From contig OY743168.1 of assembly GCA_963555705.1 (NCBI GenBank), positions 96,822,925-96,886,924 of the forward strand: DNA of 64,000 nucleotides, written 5' to 3'. Made by a program: the position numbers and the translations under genes. Each line of letters starts with the position of its first letter. Position 1 is the first letter of the stretch. The DNA is from Ligustrum vulgare. Taxonomy: Eukaryota > Streptophyta > Magnoliopsida > Lamiales > Oleaceae. The notes under the pieces were generated by a model that had not been told where the DNA came from, searched no databases, and saw only the letters and a program-made list of their open reading frames with translations. Shown here one piece after another: positions 12,174-24,717 of the stretch.

Positions 12174-14313
12174 AATAAGAAAATGCCAACGTGATTTCAA
12201 TTCAAAAAATATAAAATACTAATTTTTTTTTTGTTGACAAAAGAAAAAAGATATCTAATTTTATTTTTAGTATATGTGCATGACTGCATGCACTATGTCA
12301 TTGTGAAAAAAATTTAAAAAGTACAAAGATTTCTTTAAACAATTTGGATGACTATTGTGTCCGCCCTCATAAATGCATTTTAATCCCTGAAAAATTATTC
12401 TATCTTTAACAACTACCTATGTTAATGGAACTCCACCAGAAACCCAACTTTGATTTCTACTCTCTACATAAAATCTTAAGTCAACGTTTAAATAGTATAT
12501 TTGACTTTCGTTAAAAGTCATTTTTTAAAGCTTACTTTTAATTACCCATTCTCTTAAAAAATATATATATATATTTTCACATACAATTAATTTTCTTTGT
12601 ACTTTTATTCACATAATCTTCAAAAAATTACTAATTTTTTTAATAAAATATATTATAGAAAATAGAGCTCAAATAGAAACTTAACATCTACTTGGTTTAG
12701 CAGAAATGTTGATAATAACTTAAAATTAAAGTTAATTATTAATTTTAATTGTACATTTTATCAAATATTAAATTTACTTAGAATCTGATGTTTAGCTAAA
12801 TCAAACACGAGCTTAATCTTCTTCAGCTAGTTTTGGTTTTAAAATTTCACCTAATTGGGGTTTATCAAGGTAATTATGTCCAATTCTCATTAAAAAAAAA
12901 AAATTTGTACTAATAATTATTACCTCAATGCACTAGTGGCATAGTGATTAAATGTTGCTTGAACAAAAATCAAGAAGATTAGTCATAATTCATATTTTAT
13001 TATTGCAACTTAATTCAGTCCACCTTCACAGAACTCTTAATCAATCATAAAGTTAATTACTTACCCATCCCGCAAAGATATACCTTGTTTATTTGTTTAC
13101 AACTTTACATGGATAAAAAAACTGTAACGAATGTGTTAAAAATATATTTTTACAAATATATTCCTAGATTAAATAATTTTTTAATATATATATATAAAAC
13201 AAGGTAAATTAAATAAGACATTAAAAATCTAAAAATATATTTATACTTTTAATAATTAAAGTGACTTATAATTTATGATAGACGAAAAAGGAAGTCAATC
13301 CTATCTTTATGAAATAGAATGAGAATCAACTTATCCGTGATCATAAATATAGACACAAAGTCAACATGGGCCCATAATTTTCTTATTTAAGGTCAAAATT
13401 TTCCTAATCTTACCTAATTTAAATTAAAAGTAATTACATTTCTTATACATTTGAAAGAGAGAAAAATATCATATCGACTCAGGAAACTTGCAAAATTGGT
13501 CCTCAATATCTAAAAAAAAAGAAAAAATGATTCTTTACATTTTATCATAGTTGCACAACAAGTCCGTAACAACGAAAATTGTTCAAATTATTGTTTGATT
13601 ATAACATGGTCATGGATAGGGATGGTAAAATTACTTGGCCCCGCTCTGCGTGCATTGTCATGTCCTGATATTTTAAATTTTATTTAAAAGAAAAATCTAT
13701 AAAAATTATTTGAATAATCTATAGTAAATAAATAAATTGAAGTATAAACATGAATTTTTTAATCAATCATGTTTTTGACGAGTGTTGAAACGGGGAGGAT
13801 CGTCTCAACCCCCTCCTCGTTGTGATCCCAAATCTCACAAATTCACTTCAATACTTTTTGGCACAATCAAAATTATGAAGTGAAATCTTTATTGATAGCA
13901 TCATGATAGAATAAACTTGTCATTGAACCAACTCGCCAAAACAAAAAATATTTATAGCTCTGATATGGATTAAAATCAGATTTTTAGTAAATTTTGATAA
14001 AATTTAATAAAATATGTGGTTGAAAATTCGTGATTCCCATAAAATATATGATTAAAATTAATTATTGACTTTAACGTGAGATTAAAATCAATACCAAATA
14101 GGGGATAATAAGATATATTGGTTAAAATAATTGTTTTGTACTTTTTCCTTGTTTAGTCAAGATTAAAATAAGATTTTTAGTAAATTTTAATATGAGTTGA
14201 TTTGATGAGTGATTAAAAAATTGTGAATTCCATAAAATATATGGTTAAATTTGATTAATGACTTTTGATTTAAAATAATATTAGATTTTAATTTGTGTCA
14301 GGCTTATATTATA
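12174..14313. other. AT-rich intergenic DNA
   Basis: No gene is seen. Two diverged copies of one roughly 130-bp segment (AAATCAGATTTTTAGTAAATTTT type) lie at about 13968-14105 and 14158-14290. A related segment in inverted orientation is near 24060-24230, suggesting an old dispersed repeat family. Confidence 0.5.
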
Positions 14314-14575
14314 CTTCCTCCGTCTCAATTATATATATTTCCTTTATTTTTTCTCTTATCTCAATTATATAAGTTTGTTTATTTGTTGGGAAGCATTTAT
14401 TTTGTTTATTTACTAATGTCTAATATATCCCTAATCATTACTTTCAAGTTTTGATATTAGATAAGAATAATTTGAATTTTCTTTTTTATAAAATTTACTT
14501 TTTTAATGAAATTAAATATATCTTTTAAATCAGTGTAAAAAGTCAAGTCAATTTATATAATTAGGATGAAGAGAA
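14314..14575. mobile_element. Stowaway (Tc1/mariner) MITE with TA target duplication
   Basis: The left end is CTTCCTCCGTCTC after TA (14312-14313). The right end, read in reverse, is TTCTCTTCATCC before TA (14576-14577). Both follow the CTCCCTCCGTCC Stowaway consensus, and TCAATTATATATA/TCAATTTATATAA-like inverted sequence follows inside. It lies about 260 bp upstream of the glycosyltransferase start codon. Confidence 0.78.
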
Positions 14576-14835
14576 TAATAAATAGTGATCGAGGGACAGG
14601 AAGAAAAAAAATACTTAAACTAATCCTCACTCCATCTGCCTGCAAGAACAAACAGGTGCAATCTCCCCCACCCTTTACCAAACTTCACTGTTCATACGAG
14701 CCCCACCCCTCAATCGTGAGGGAACTTGTTATTCAGCTTGAAATTATTCTCTTAATTCAACCCATTTCAAGAATTAATTCAACTTTCTGTAATCTTAATT
14801 TTTTTTCTTGTTTATTTTTAGCATTTTTGGATGAA
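14576..14835 (+). promoter_or_regulatory. Presumed 5' leader and proximal promoter of the GlcAT14-type gene
   Basis: The TTTATATAAT element near 14552-14561, inside the right end of the Stowaway MITE, is the nearest TATA-like sequence. The leader contains a strong polypyrimidine run and acceptor-like TTATTTTTAG ending at 14820, so a 5'-UTR intron is possible. No experiment supports the start site. Confidence 0.35.
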
Positions 14836-17800
14836 ATGAAGAAGTTAAAAAACTATTATATGCATTTGAGGCACCCGCAAACAATGGAGAGAAAATGGAT
14901 CTTCCCATTAGCCATTGGCTCAATAGTTTCTTTGTTTCTTTTGTTTTTAACCACCTTAACCTCGCCGGATGGGATGCCACTGCTGCCACTTCAGCGGTAC
15001 TACTCCGCCGCCGCCGCCGCGTCAATTTTCGTTGAGTCGAAACTCAACCCTCTTCCGATTTCCTCCCTGCCGCCGCCGCCGCGCCTGGCTTATTTGATAT
15101 CCGGCTCAGCAGGAGATGGCGGAATGCTCCGACGCACCCTCCAGGCGCTTTACCATCCTCACAATCAGTATGTGGTTCACCTCGATGCCGAGTCCTCCGC
15201 TGAAGAGCGCCTCGATCTGCACAATTACGTGAAAACCTACCCCGTATTTGGGAAATTCAAGAATGTTCGGATGATTACCAAGGCGAATTTGGTAACCTAC
15301 CGCGGGCCCACCATGGTAGCCAATACACTGCATGCGGCTGCCATTTTGCTGAAGGAAGGTGGAGATTGGGATTGGTTTATTAATCTCAGCGCCTCTGATT
15401 ACCCACTGATCACTCAAGATGGTAATTATTAATGCTAATGAGTTATATACTTTTTGCTTTTATTTTCTGTTGGAAGAATAAAAAGATTTATCTTTGGGTT
15501 ATTATCGAAATGGATTTGTGTTAATTTTCTTAATGATTTGTGGGTTTTGATTGATCATTAGATCTGCTGCATACATTTTCGCACTTGCCGAGAGATCTCA
15601 ATTTTATTGATCATACAAGTAACATTGGCTGGAAAGAGTAAGTAATTTTTTAGAGGACATTCTAATTTTTCTTTTAACCTAGTTTTGTTGATTTTTATTG
15701 GAGGTTATGGATTTATATCTCTAATCAATGGTGTGGTATTACATTGAACTCGTGTAGGTTTCAGAGAGCGAAGCCTGTCATTGTTGATCCAGGTTTGTAT
15801 ATGACAAAGAAATCTGATGTATTCTGGATTACGCAACGAAGAAGTGTGCCGACAGCATTTAAACTCTTTACTGGTACAATTTGACACTACTTATTTGTCT
15901 TTTACCATCGTGTTTTCTGTTTGATGATTATTTGTACTGTTTTCTCCATATGTTTTATTTGATGCGAATGAGTTATTAAAATATGTTCTTGGAGTCTTCA
16001 CCTTTTTTCCGGAAATGTGCAGTGTTTTTATAGATGGAGTTGGGGCCGTTTAGATTTTTTGCCCAAGATATGTTGATTCCTTGGTGTTTTATCGATAAAA
16101 TCCTTTTTCTGTGTAAAATGCTTAAATGACTTCATGGTATATGTGATTTTGGTCGAAGGTTTGTACTTGTTGAAATTTTCTATCTGGCGAGTGGGATCTG
16201 CAAGTAATATCTTGTTGAATGGTTCACAAATGTAATTTACGTATACACTACTACCTCAAGATGTAGGGTTCTAACGGAATTTATAGAACTCCAGAGTTAA
16301 AAAAAGCATTCTGGGCACTACGACTACTTCAATTGAAAATTGTGAAATTTAAATAGATTTTCCACTTTGATCATCTGTCCGTACGGTTCGTCTCTGTGAA
16401 ATTTTTGAACCATTTCTCCAATTAAAACGACTCTTTACACCTTCTATTTAAAATGTTCAAATTCTCATCATTGCATTTTGTCCCATACTGGTTAATGCCA
16501 ATAGTTGAATCTCATCTTACAATAATACCAGCAAAAATACTCTATACAAGTGATAGTGTTGATTTTCCATTGCGGTGGTGAAACTGAGGTTCGTGATTTC
16601 TGCAATGATTTATCCATTGTTTCAACTTGAAATAGGTTGTGTGTTGAATCTTACTTCAGAGCTTTCATGACTCGGGGGCATTTTCACTGATATCGTCATA
16701 AAACTTTCGTGATGCTCGTTAAGAATGACTTTGAGCCACAAAGATATATTCATTTAGAAACCATGCCTCTTAACTGTCCAATTACCTAATGCTCAAAGAT
16801 TTGCCAAATATTATTTTGCTTACTGATGTGTCAGAATTTGCTGGTAGAGATCTAGTTATCTTTAAGTGAATACGCACACATCGTGGTTGTAAGATGAATT
16901 TTGATTGCGACAGCTCGGTACCATAAACAAGATTTGGGCATCTCTTGTAAAAAATGGTAAGTTAGTCTCTGCCGAAGATGTGTCATGTTAGTAAATGATT
17001 AATAATTTAGTACCTAAAAGATGAAGGGAATTATGTTGTGTTGAGTGATTTTGAACTTCGAATAGGCTTCTTGGCCCCTAAATGATTGCTCAATGATAAA
17101 GGAGGAAGGGTTGCAGAGACATCAAGAGATTTGTATAGAAATAGCAATCCTTGAAAGAGTGCATAATAACTTACTGATCGAGCGCTCTTGTGCCGAAAAT
17201 GAACGGGGCCAAGCGATTTGCCAAAGCTGTGGGTAGATAATAAATTTGAATTTTAAAACCTACCGAAACTTATGGATATGTCATTTCTGTATTCTTTTTA
17301 TAGAAGAGAAATTAGAATAAAGTCCACAAAGCTTTGTCCTGCAAATTTTGATGTCTATTTTGGAAGTTATGAGAATTCTGAGAAAGAAATATTAAATTTG
17401 AATGAAAATTTTGATTGTCTCGAATATCTGGAATCATAGCATGCTTGCTCATTTTATTCCTCTTTCTTTAAGGATCTGCTTGGATGGCACTCTCTCGACC
17501 TTTCATTGACTACTGTATATGGGGATGGGATAACTTACCCCGAACTGTCCTTATGTACTATGCAAACTTTATTTCCTCTCCAGAAGGCTATTTCCATACT
17601 GTAATCTGTAATGCTCCCGAGTTTCGGAATACCACTGTGAACAGTGATCTACACTTCATATCCTGGGACAATCCACCTAAGCAGCATCCTCACTACCTCA
17701 ACGTTGACGACATGCAAAAGATGGTCGGTAGTAATGCTCCTTTTGCAAGAAAGTTTCACCGTGATGATCCAGTGCTCGAAAGAATTGATTCTGAACTCCT

Positions 17801-17987
17801 GTTTCGGGGCAAAGACATGCTTGTTCCTGGTGGATGGTGCGCAGGTAACCGGGAAAATGGAACCGATCCATGCTCCACTGTGGGAAATATCACACTCCTC
17901 AGGCCTACTGCAGGTGCAAAGAGGCTAGAAAATCTGATTAGCTATCTTTTGTCAAATGACAATTTCCGACCAAGACAGTGCAAATAG
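14836..17987 (+). CDS. GlcAT14: Glucuronosyltransferase GlcAT14-type (GT14 family), four exons, intact
   Basis: Exons are 14836-15421, 15562-15637, 15758-15873 and 17473-17987, joined in frame with GT..AG introns to give 430 residues. This is a Golgi type II membrane enzyme of family GT14 (core-2/I-branching fold). Family members add glucuronic acid to beta-galactan chains of arabinogalactan proteins. A short basic tail is followed by one membrane segment (about residues 21-41, WIFPLAIGSIVSLFLLFL) and a Pro-rich stem. The catalytic part starts at LAYLISGSAGDGG, with VVHLDAES, ANLVTYRGPTMVANTLHA, DWFINLSASDYPL, NIGWKEFQRAKP, KLFTGSAWMALSR, GWDNLPRTVLMYY, SPEGYFHTVIC, SNAPFARKF and PGGWCAGN. 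Length and motif order fit the family. The start MKKLKNYYM was chosen because the family begins so; the frame stays open further upstream. Intron 3 is 1.6 kb. The exact paralogue is not resolved. Confidence 0.93.
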
Positions 17988-19199
17988 CAAAACCAGTTTA
18001 AGGAGACCAATTATTTATGGTAGAAGCAAAAAACTTGATGAACGATCAGATGAATCATTTGCTTTTCAGTTAGGAGAAAAGACTGCTCAGGGCTTGCTCG
18101 ATCCCTGTGTTCCGGAGTTTCTGCTCAAATTTGTATTTGGTGGGAAGAGATTACAGAACGCAGGACCATTTTGCAGCGCTGTATCATGGTATACGTTGTT
18201 ATGATCTTGACAGTAGACCTATAACCATTTTTCCTTGTAATTATACGGTCCCTACTATTTCTGGTCGAGGAGCTCTTCGCTGAGGTGAATTTCATGAAAA
18301 TGAACACAGATGAGTTTTTGTCATTCCTTCGTGTATGAAATTTTCTTGGAATTTTTTTCTTTAATTCATTAATGCAAGACAGAGTCATGAAGAGTTGATC
18401 ATGCAGAGTTGATTATGTTTATGTTGATAGTTTGATGCCGTTTCACCTTCCCCCTCCGCCACCTTCTGCTGTCTTTTCAAGTTGTGATATTAAGCGATGA
18501 TGATCCGCTTTTAGTAATTATTTTCTTATTGGGCATGGATATAAAGTTGAAGGTCTATAGGTAATAGGGGAAATTACAACTGAACATGATTTTTAACTAC
18601 CTAATTCTAAAATCAGATTTGAAAATTATTTATACCAAAATCAATTCATAATTCAATATTTAATATTTATGATAATATTATTAAAGTAAATTAAACTAAT
18701 ATAAATTCATACCCCAAACCCTAACACCACCCCAGATTTAACAACCTAAAATCACTTTCCTCATTCATTTTAGTTTTTCATCTCCAATCTTTGGCGGCAT
18801 TGCATGGTTGCTGCGTCTCTGCAGAGCGGCAATGCCCTTGCACAATGATCGAGTCTCTTCACGGTGACTGTGAGCGACTGCTGTTTCTCTTTGTGGCCGT
18901 CATGTCTCTTTCGCGAGATCAGATCTCCGAAACATCTAGCAATCTCTGCAGCACGATGGTTGCGCATGATTGCAGTGCCTCTTCACGATTGCTATGATTC
19001 CGCACCTATTTTCTTTTATTTTGTCTTCATGTTTGGTGTGGTATTTGGTTGTTGGTGTGAAGTGGGTGAAGGTGATATGGTGGTAGGGATGTTGCGGCTA
19101 TAGAGATCACAGTGGTTGTGGAGACAGTAATGGTATTGGTGTTTGGTGGTGGCAGTGGAGATGATGGTGGTTGTTGATTGTGGATATGGTGGTGCATCA
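17988..19199. other. 3' UTR of the GlcAT14-type gene, then G/T-rich intergenic DNA
   Basis: The first few hundred bases are probably 3' UTR. From about 18990 the sequence is built of GGTGGT/TTGGTG-like units. The same low-complexity sequence resumes at 21835 after the solo LTR. Open frames around 18791-19103 have no recognisable features. Confidence 0.5.
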
Positions 19200-21834
19200 T
19201 GTAGCGTCCCGAGTTCTAAATACCCGGTTCACCACGTCATCGTCTGATCTAACTTTTCAAATAATATTTTTGCGGAAGAAATAACTGAAATTCATTTTGG
19301 CAACATTAAATAAACTGTAATGGTCGATAAAATTAAAAACATTTATGAAACAATTCGAAATAATAAATCGAGCCATTAATATTGTAAAGCAATTGACAAT
19401 GTCATAATTTCTCAAATAACTAAAATCCTCAAAATTATCCAATGTTTGGAAATACGAAAATCATTAAAATAAGGTTTTCAACCATTTAACGTCTATTACC
19501 ACAATCATCCATCACTTGCCACCCTCTCCGAAATCTGCAAATGTTGTTAAAATAGATATGAGCATTTCACAGAAATACTCAGTAGACTCATCGCCCATTA
19601 ATTAATTTACAATATAATTGAACACATAAATGCAGGCTCTTTAGAAACATAGGGTGTGGGTAGTCTCTTCTTGTGCATTAAAGCACGGGGCTTCTCTTTG
19701 AAAAATCACAGGCTCTTTAAAATCATCGGGTGTGGGTAGTCTCGTCTCGTGCACATAAAGTACGTATGTTATGCATAACATCATCATTTATCTTGCAAGA
19801 TATTCTCTTCTTTCTTTCTCATGCATTTAAGCAAGTAAGTTATGATAAGCATAACAACATAATTATTTCCGAAGAAATACATTCTCGTCTCTTTTCATAA
19901 AAATGACTTTCACATAAGTCACATAACATACACATTCACATGCAATCATAATTTAAATCAATTAATAGGGGAGAGTCTATCTTAAACTTGACGAGTGCAA
20001 AGTTGAGCGGGAAACGACTTCAATTCTTTAATTCTTCGTACGCTTTGTCTAGACAATTAGAAAATAAGTTAAATTAGTCTTTAGAACTTTATAGTTTAAA
20101 AATGATAAATTACAATTTGGGGATTGAAATTAATGATTTGAAAGTTGAGGGATTAAAATGAATAATTTGAAAGTTGAGGGACCAAAATGAGTAATTTGAA
20201 AGTTGAGGGACTAAAATGAATAATTTGAAAACTGAGGGACCAAAATGAATAATTTGAAAGTTGAGGGACTAACATTGATAATTTGAAAGTTGAGGGACTA
20301 AAATGAGTAATTTGAAAGTTGAGGGAATAAAATGAATAATTTGAAAGTTGAGGGACTAAATTGAGTAATTTGAAAGTTGATGGGCTAAAATGAATAATTT
20401 TCAATAGTTGAGTCGAAGCTCAAAATGAATTTTAAATTGTAGGGCTTGAAATAAGTGATTTTAAAAATGAAGGGCTTATTAAAATCATTTGGAACTTAAG
20501 GGGCTGAAACGATAGGTTTTAAAACTGTAGGGACTGATTAAAATCATCTTGCAAACTTAGGGACCAAAGTGCAAAGTCTGAAAATCAAAAATATTAAAAA
20601 CAATAATTCTCACTCTCACTCTCTCATCTCATGACCAAGCGGCGGAAGAGGGAACCAGAGCTGCCTCTCGCGCAAACTGGTGCCCGGCCGGTGGTTTCGC
20701 CAGCGAAATTACCGGCGCAGGGTGCGGCGAGTAGCTCATAAGGAAAACTTCAGATTCGAGGGGTTAAGGTGCGAGATTTGGCGCGAAACCGAGGCCAAAA
20801 ACGAGTTGGGTTCGTGATTTTTCCGTCGGAGAAAACGACGATTGAGGTAAGAAAAAGGATTTCTGGGGTTATGGGTTCTCCTCTTTGGGTTTTTGGGTTT
20901 GATTTTTTGGGTTTGGGCAGCGATGATGATGATGGGTTGGCCGTGCTTTGTTGTGGTTTTGGAATGGTTGAGTTGTGACGGTGGTTGTTGGTTTGTGGTA
21001 GTGGCGATTGAGGTGGCGGGTGATGATGATGATGATGATGATGATGATGCTGAAGGTGGCGGTGGTTGCAGGTGGGTTGACTGGCTGGGTTGAAGGGGTT
21101 GTGCAGGTGGTTGGGTTGGTTCCATTTTCGACAGTGTAGTGGTATGGTGGTGGTGGTGTTGACGGTGGATAACCACGGTGGTGGTAATGGTGAAGAGGCA
21201 GTTGGCAGGGTTGTGAGGATGAAGCCAGTGTGTGGTTGGTGCTGGGAGAGGAAGTTTCTTACCGTTGGTTGCTGGAAATCAGTGTGTGCAGCTGGTTGAG
21301 AGGGGAAGCCTGAAAATGTTGAGGTGTGGGTTGGTGAGGAATGGGTTGTGAGATTGATGATGGAGGTAGAGTGGTGTGGTTGAAGTTGGGAGAAATATGG
21401 CTATGGTGATGTCTTGATTGGGTGAGTGGGAAGTGGAAATCTGACGAGGGAGTGGGGGTTGATATGTTTGGTGGAAGTTGGTGGAAGAAATAGGATTTGA
21501 TTAGATATTTTGGAAAGTTTGACAAGCAATACACGAAATTCGAGAAAGAATAATACGCATGAATCAACATAGTCGATAAAATGGATCAGATGAAATGAGC
21601 TTGACGTAATTTAGGATTAAAACGATTTTGAAAAGAATAATTAAAATAAATAAATAAAATAATAAAATTTTAGAAATTCAGAATTTAATTTAAAATCGAG
21701 CGAACTTGATATTTCTCGACTTGGCTAGACAAACGCGTCGTGGCGTTAATTTAAAAATGGGTGAGATCGCAGCGGCACCATTTTCGAAACTTTGAAATAA
21801 TTATTAAATGGTGTAAAAATTTTCGATCGCTACA
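19200..21834 (-). mobile_element. Solo LTR (2635 bp) with target duplication CATCA, related to the LTRs of the 45-54 kb element
   Basis: The ends are TGTAGCGTCCCGAG and GATCGCTACA, flanked by the perfect 5-bp repeat CATCA (19195-19199, 21835-21839). The last 165 bp (TTTAGAAATTCAGAATTTAA onward) match the end of the LTRs at 47285-47448 and 54073-54236 in the same orientation, so it belongs to the same broad Ty3/gypsy family. No internal coding sequence or second LTR is present, as expected after LTR-LTR recombination. Apparent frames inside come from tandem repeats and GT-rich sequence. Confidence 0.85.
20100..20400. repeat. Tandem repeat, about 32-bp unit, inside the solo LTR
   Basis: The unit AATTTGAAAGTTGAGGGACT plus AAAATGAAT is repeated about nine to ten times with small changes. 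It creates a spurious repetitive frame on the minus strand. Confidence 0.9.
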
Positions 21835-21959
21835 CATCATGCATGTTGGTGTTGGTGGCAGCCATTGGTTGTGGAGATAGTAGTTGTGTTGGTGCTTGGT
21901 GGTGGTTGTGGATATGGTTGTGTTGGTGGTGGCGATGCTCAATAGTGGTGATGGAAGAT

Positions 21960-22450
21960 GAATTGTACCTAATAAATTCGTAATTTGTAACTAGTATTTG
22001 TAACTAGTAAATAATATGTGACTAAAAGAATTTGAGATCGCGACTAAATTTGTAATTGTGACTCCCAATTTTTAAGTTTTGACCAATTAATTTGAAATTT
22101 GTGATTGCAAAATAAGTTGTGACCTATAAAATTCGAGATTTGCGATCGGAAAATAAGTTATGATATAAGAAATTTGTAATTTGTGACTAGAAAATAAGCC
22201 GTGGTCGATTATCTTTATAATTTGTAACCAAGATATATGTTGTGACCTATAAATTTTGTAATTTGTGATCGATAAATAAGTTGTGATTTATAATATTTGA
22301 AACTTGTGTGACCTATTAATAAGTGGACAAATTGTGACCGAAAATAAATAAATTTGTAATTTTTGAGACCGATAAATAAATCATGATCAATTAATTTCAT
22401 AATTCTTGAACTATAAAATTTGTGATTTGTAACTGTGATCATAAATTGTA
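21960..22450. repeat. Degenerate tandem repeat rich in GTAATTTGTGACC
   Basis: Imperfect units of roughly 35-45 bp contain AATTTGTAATTTGTGA and AAATAAGTTGTGACC. No gene is seen. Confidence 0.6.
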
Positions 22451-23401
22451 TAATTTTGACCTTAATCTATTTAATTAATAAAACATATTTAATTAAATAT
22501 TTCTTTTAATAAAAACCTGAATTTCGACGTAAAACAACGGGTTTCATAATTTTAAATTCTATCTTTCAAATCCTATATTTGAAAAATAAAGACAAACAAT
22601 GCTCCTTACTTAGAATCTAATACAAGTTTGATATGATGTGCTTGCTTTTTGACACACTAGAAATAAACCTCGTAAGCAAGGTAGAAAGAAAGCTCGTAAC
22701 TCGTAAGCAAAGTAAGAGTGCAATAATTAGTAATTACTACTACCTATTTACTAGGTCTTTTTGGAGTCTAATGAAATCAAAATAGAGTAACAAAGAAAAT
22801 AAGAACCTTTCAGATCTATCTGTAATCAATAATATTCAGAGATTTAAAGAAGTAAAAATGGGCTATATATGATCGATTTTATTCACTGTTGCGTATCAAA
22901 TATGTTTGAACAAAACTCACTCTCCTATTTGTGCTTAATTTTGACGTGGAACGTATGTGGACGTTATTGATTGTTAACTTTAACTTTGATTAAAATTTAG
23001 ATTTTAATTTATACCAAACAAGGGTTAAAAATCTTTGAAATTCACTAGAGTAGTGTTCAAAATTTCAGATCCATAATACCTTCTCAAATATTTTTTCAGT
23101 AGAAAATGAATTAAGGACTTGATCAAGAATCCAGACCACCAGGCACCAACTATTAAGTACCGACGCATGTCGATTTTGTAGTCAATGTGATAAAGCATTA
23201 AAATAAAGATACATACTAAATCAGAAATGCTACATATACTTGCGATTTGACAAAAAGTTTGACACATAACATGTATGTCATAATCTCCTTATTTCACATA
23301 TCACGTCAACTTTAAATCAACATTCACAATTTCACCACACTATCTATATGTCAAATTATTTGCAAATTCTTTGTACAACTAGCATTTTTGTATATCATAT
23401 A
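22451..23401. other. AT-rich intergenic DNA
   Basis: No gene, RNA or clear repeat is recognised. Confidence 0.45.
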
Positions 23402-23576
23402 GCCCATGTTTGATCCCCTATTTTTTTAGGAATAATGTGATTTTGAATAGTAATTTTTTAGAGAATGTGTGGTTAAAAATATTTAAAAAGTAAAAAATGA
23501 TGAATTTGATTAAGATGTATAATTGAGATTAAATTTTGAATAAATTCGATTTTTAAATAATGGGCCGAACAGGGGC
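23402..23576. mobile_element. Possible MITE, 175 bp
   Basis: The left end GCCCATGTTTGATCCCC and right end GGGCCGAACAGGGGC form an imperfect inverted repeat. ATA lies on both flanks. A diverged relative without clear ends follows at about 23690-23850. The superfamily is uncertain. Confidence 0.4.
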
Positions 23577-23850
23577 ATAATTCTATTATGCAAATAATTT
23601 CACATTGTAATCCACTTATAAAATTAAAGTCCTAATAAAAATGGGGGTTTGGGGAATTGATATTATCTAGTCAATCACTGTTGATACCCATTACTTAAAA
23701 GAAATGCATTTTTTAGTAATAAATTTTGGAAAATGTATGGTTAATTTTTTTTTTTTTTAGTTTACATCTAAATTATTTTATTGGTAGAATGTACAATTGA
23801 AAATGAGTTTTGAAAAAAAAAAAGAGTTTTTGAATAATGAGCACAAACAT

Positions 23851-24047
23851 CAATGACGAATCCAGAAACATTGTTTATTTCGAGCGGACGTCAATAAAAA
23901 AATTTCAACTACGGCGGACTTCATCTGAATAACTATATTTTTTGAGTCGCAGTCCAAAAAATAAAAAAAAAGTCAAACTAAATTTTTTTTTTAGCCGAAT
24001 TTAGTCGGGCAGTGGACCTACCTTGCCACGAGTTAGATCCGCCCTTG
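23851..24047. mobile_element. hAT-type MITE, about 197 bp, with 7-bp target duplication CAAACAT
   Basis: CAATGACGAATCC at the left pairs imperfectly with GGATCCGCCCTTG-like sequence at the right (GATCCGCCCTTG). CAAACAT lies at 23844-23850 and 24048-24054. The right terminus resembles the CAAGGGCGGA end of the MITE at 11996. Confidence 0.62.
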
Positions 24048-24717
24048 CAAACATGGCTCAAGTTTAATTTTTATTAAAAATTGATTTTAATATCAAGTCA
24101 AAGTCAATAGTTAATTTTAAACACATATTTTATACGATCCACAATTTTTCAATAACACATCTCATCAACTTTTATTAAAATTTATAAAAATCTGATTTTA
24201 ATATCAAACAAGAGCTAATTATTTTTAAATGGACTTGTTAAAATAATTTCGAATGAAGTAAACCAACATTAAAATAAAAGAAAAAACGACAAAATATATA
24301 TTTCTTAACATATTCAATTAAGTATTAAATAAATATTTTTCTTGTTTCATTCCATGCTTACAGTCGGACCACATCGAGCCTCATTATACTGTGCACTTAA
24401 TTATCCATCCTAGATATTGTAGATCGACTTAATATTCTTTACTCGAATTGAGTGGACTTAAAAATCCTGCTATAACATTATTTTTTTGCACCTTATGAAG
24501 CTAAAAATTGTAATAATGACGTGAAATTAGCTCGGTTTTTCACTAGAAGTAAAGTACCATAATCTGTATGTTTTATTTACGTGAAATCAAGTTACAAAGG
24601 TCACATATTATATGTTTTACATTGAAGGGTTTTATGAGGAAACTGCATTAGGTCAACTTTCTCTAAATATTCTTAAACTTACATTGGTTTCAAAAAATTA
24701 TCCAAATAGCTTCGTAG

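Noticed and set aside
15106..15417. Minus-strand frame of 103 residues
   Set aside because: Antisense shadow of GlcAT14 exon 1.
18770..19103. Several short frames after the GlcAT14-type gene
   Set aside because: Low-complexity G/T-rich DNA without any recognisable motif.
20153..20404. Repetitive 83-residue frame
   Set aside because: By-product of the 32-bp tandem repeat.
20736..21176. His/Thr/Pro/Ser-rich frame of 146 residues on the minus strand, and overlapping plus frames
   Set aside because: It lies in GGTGGT/GATGAT low-complexity sequence inside a solo LTR, with no domain.
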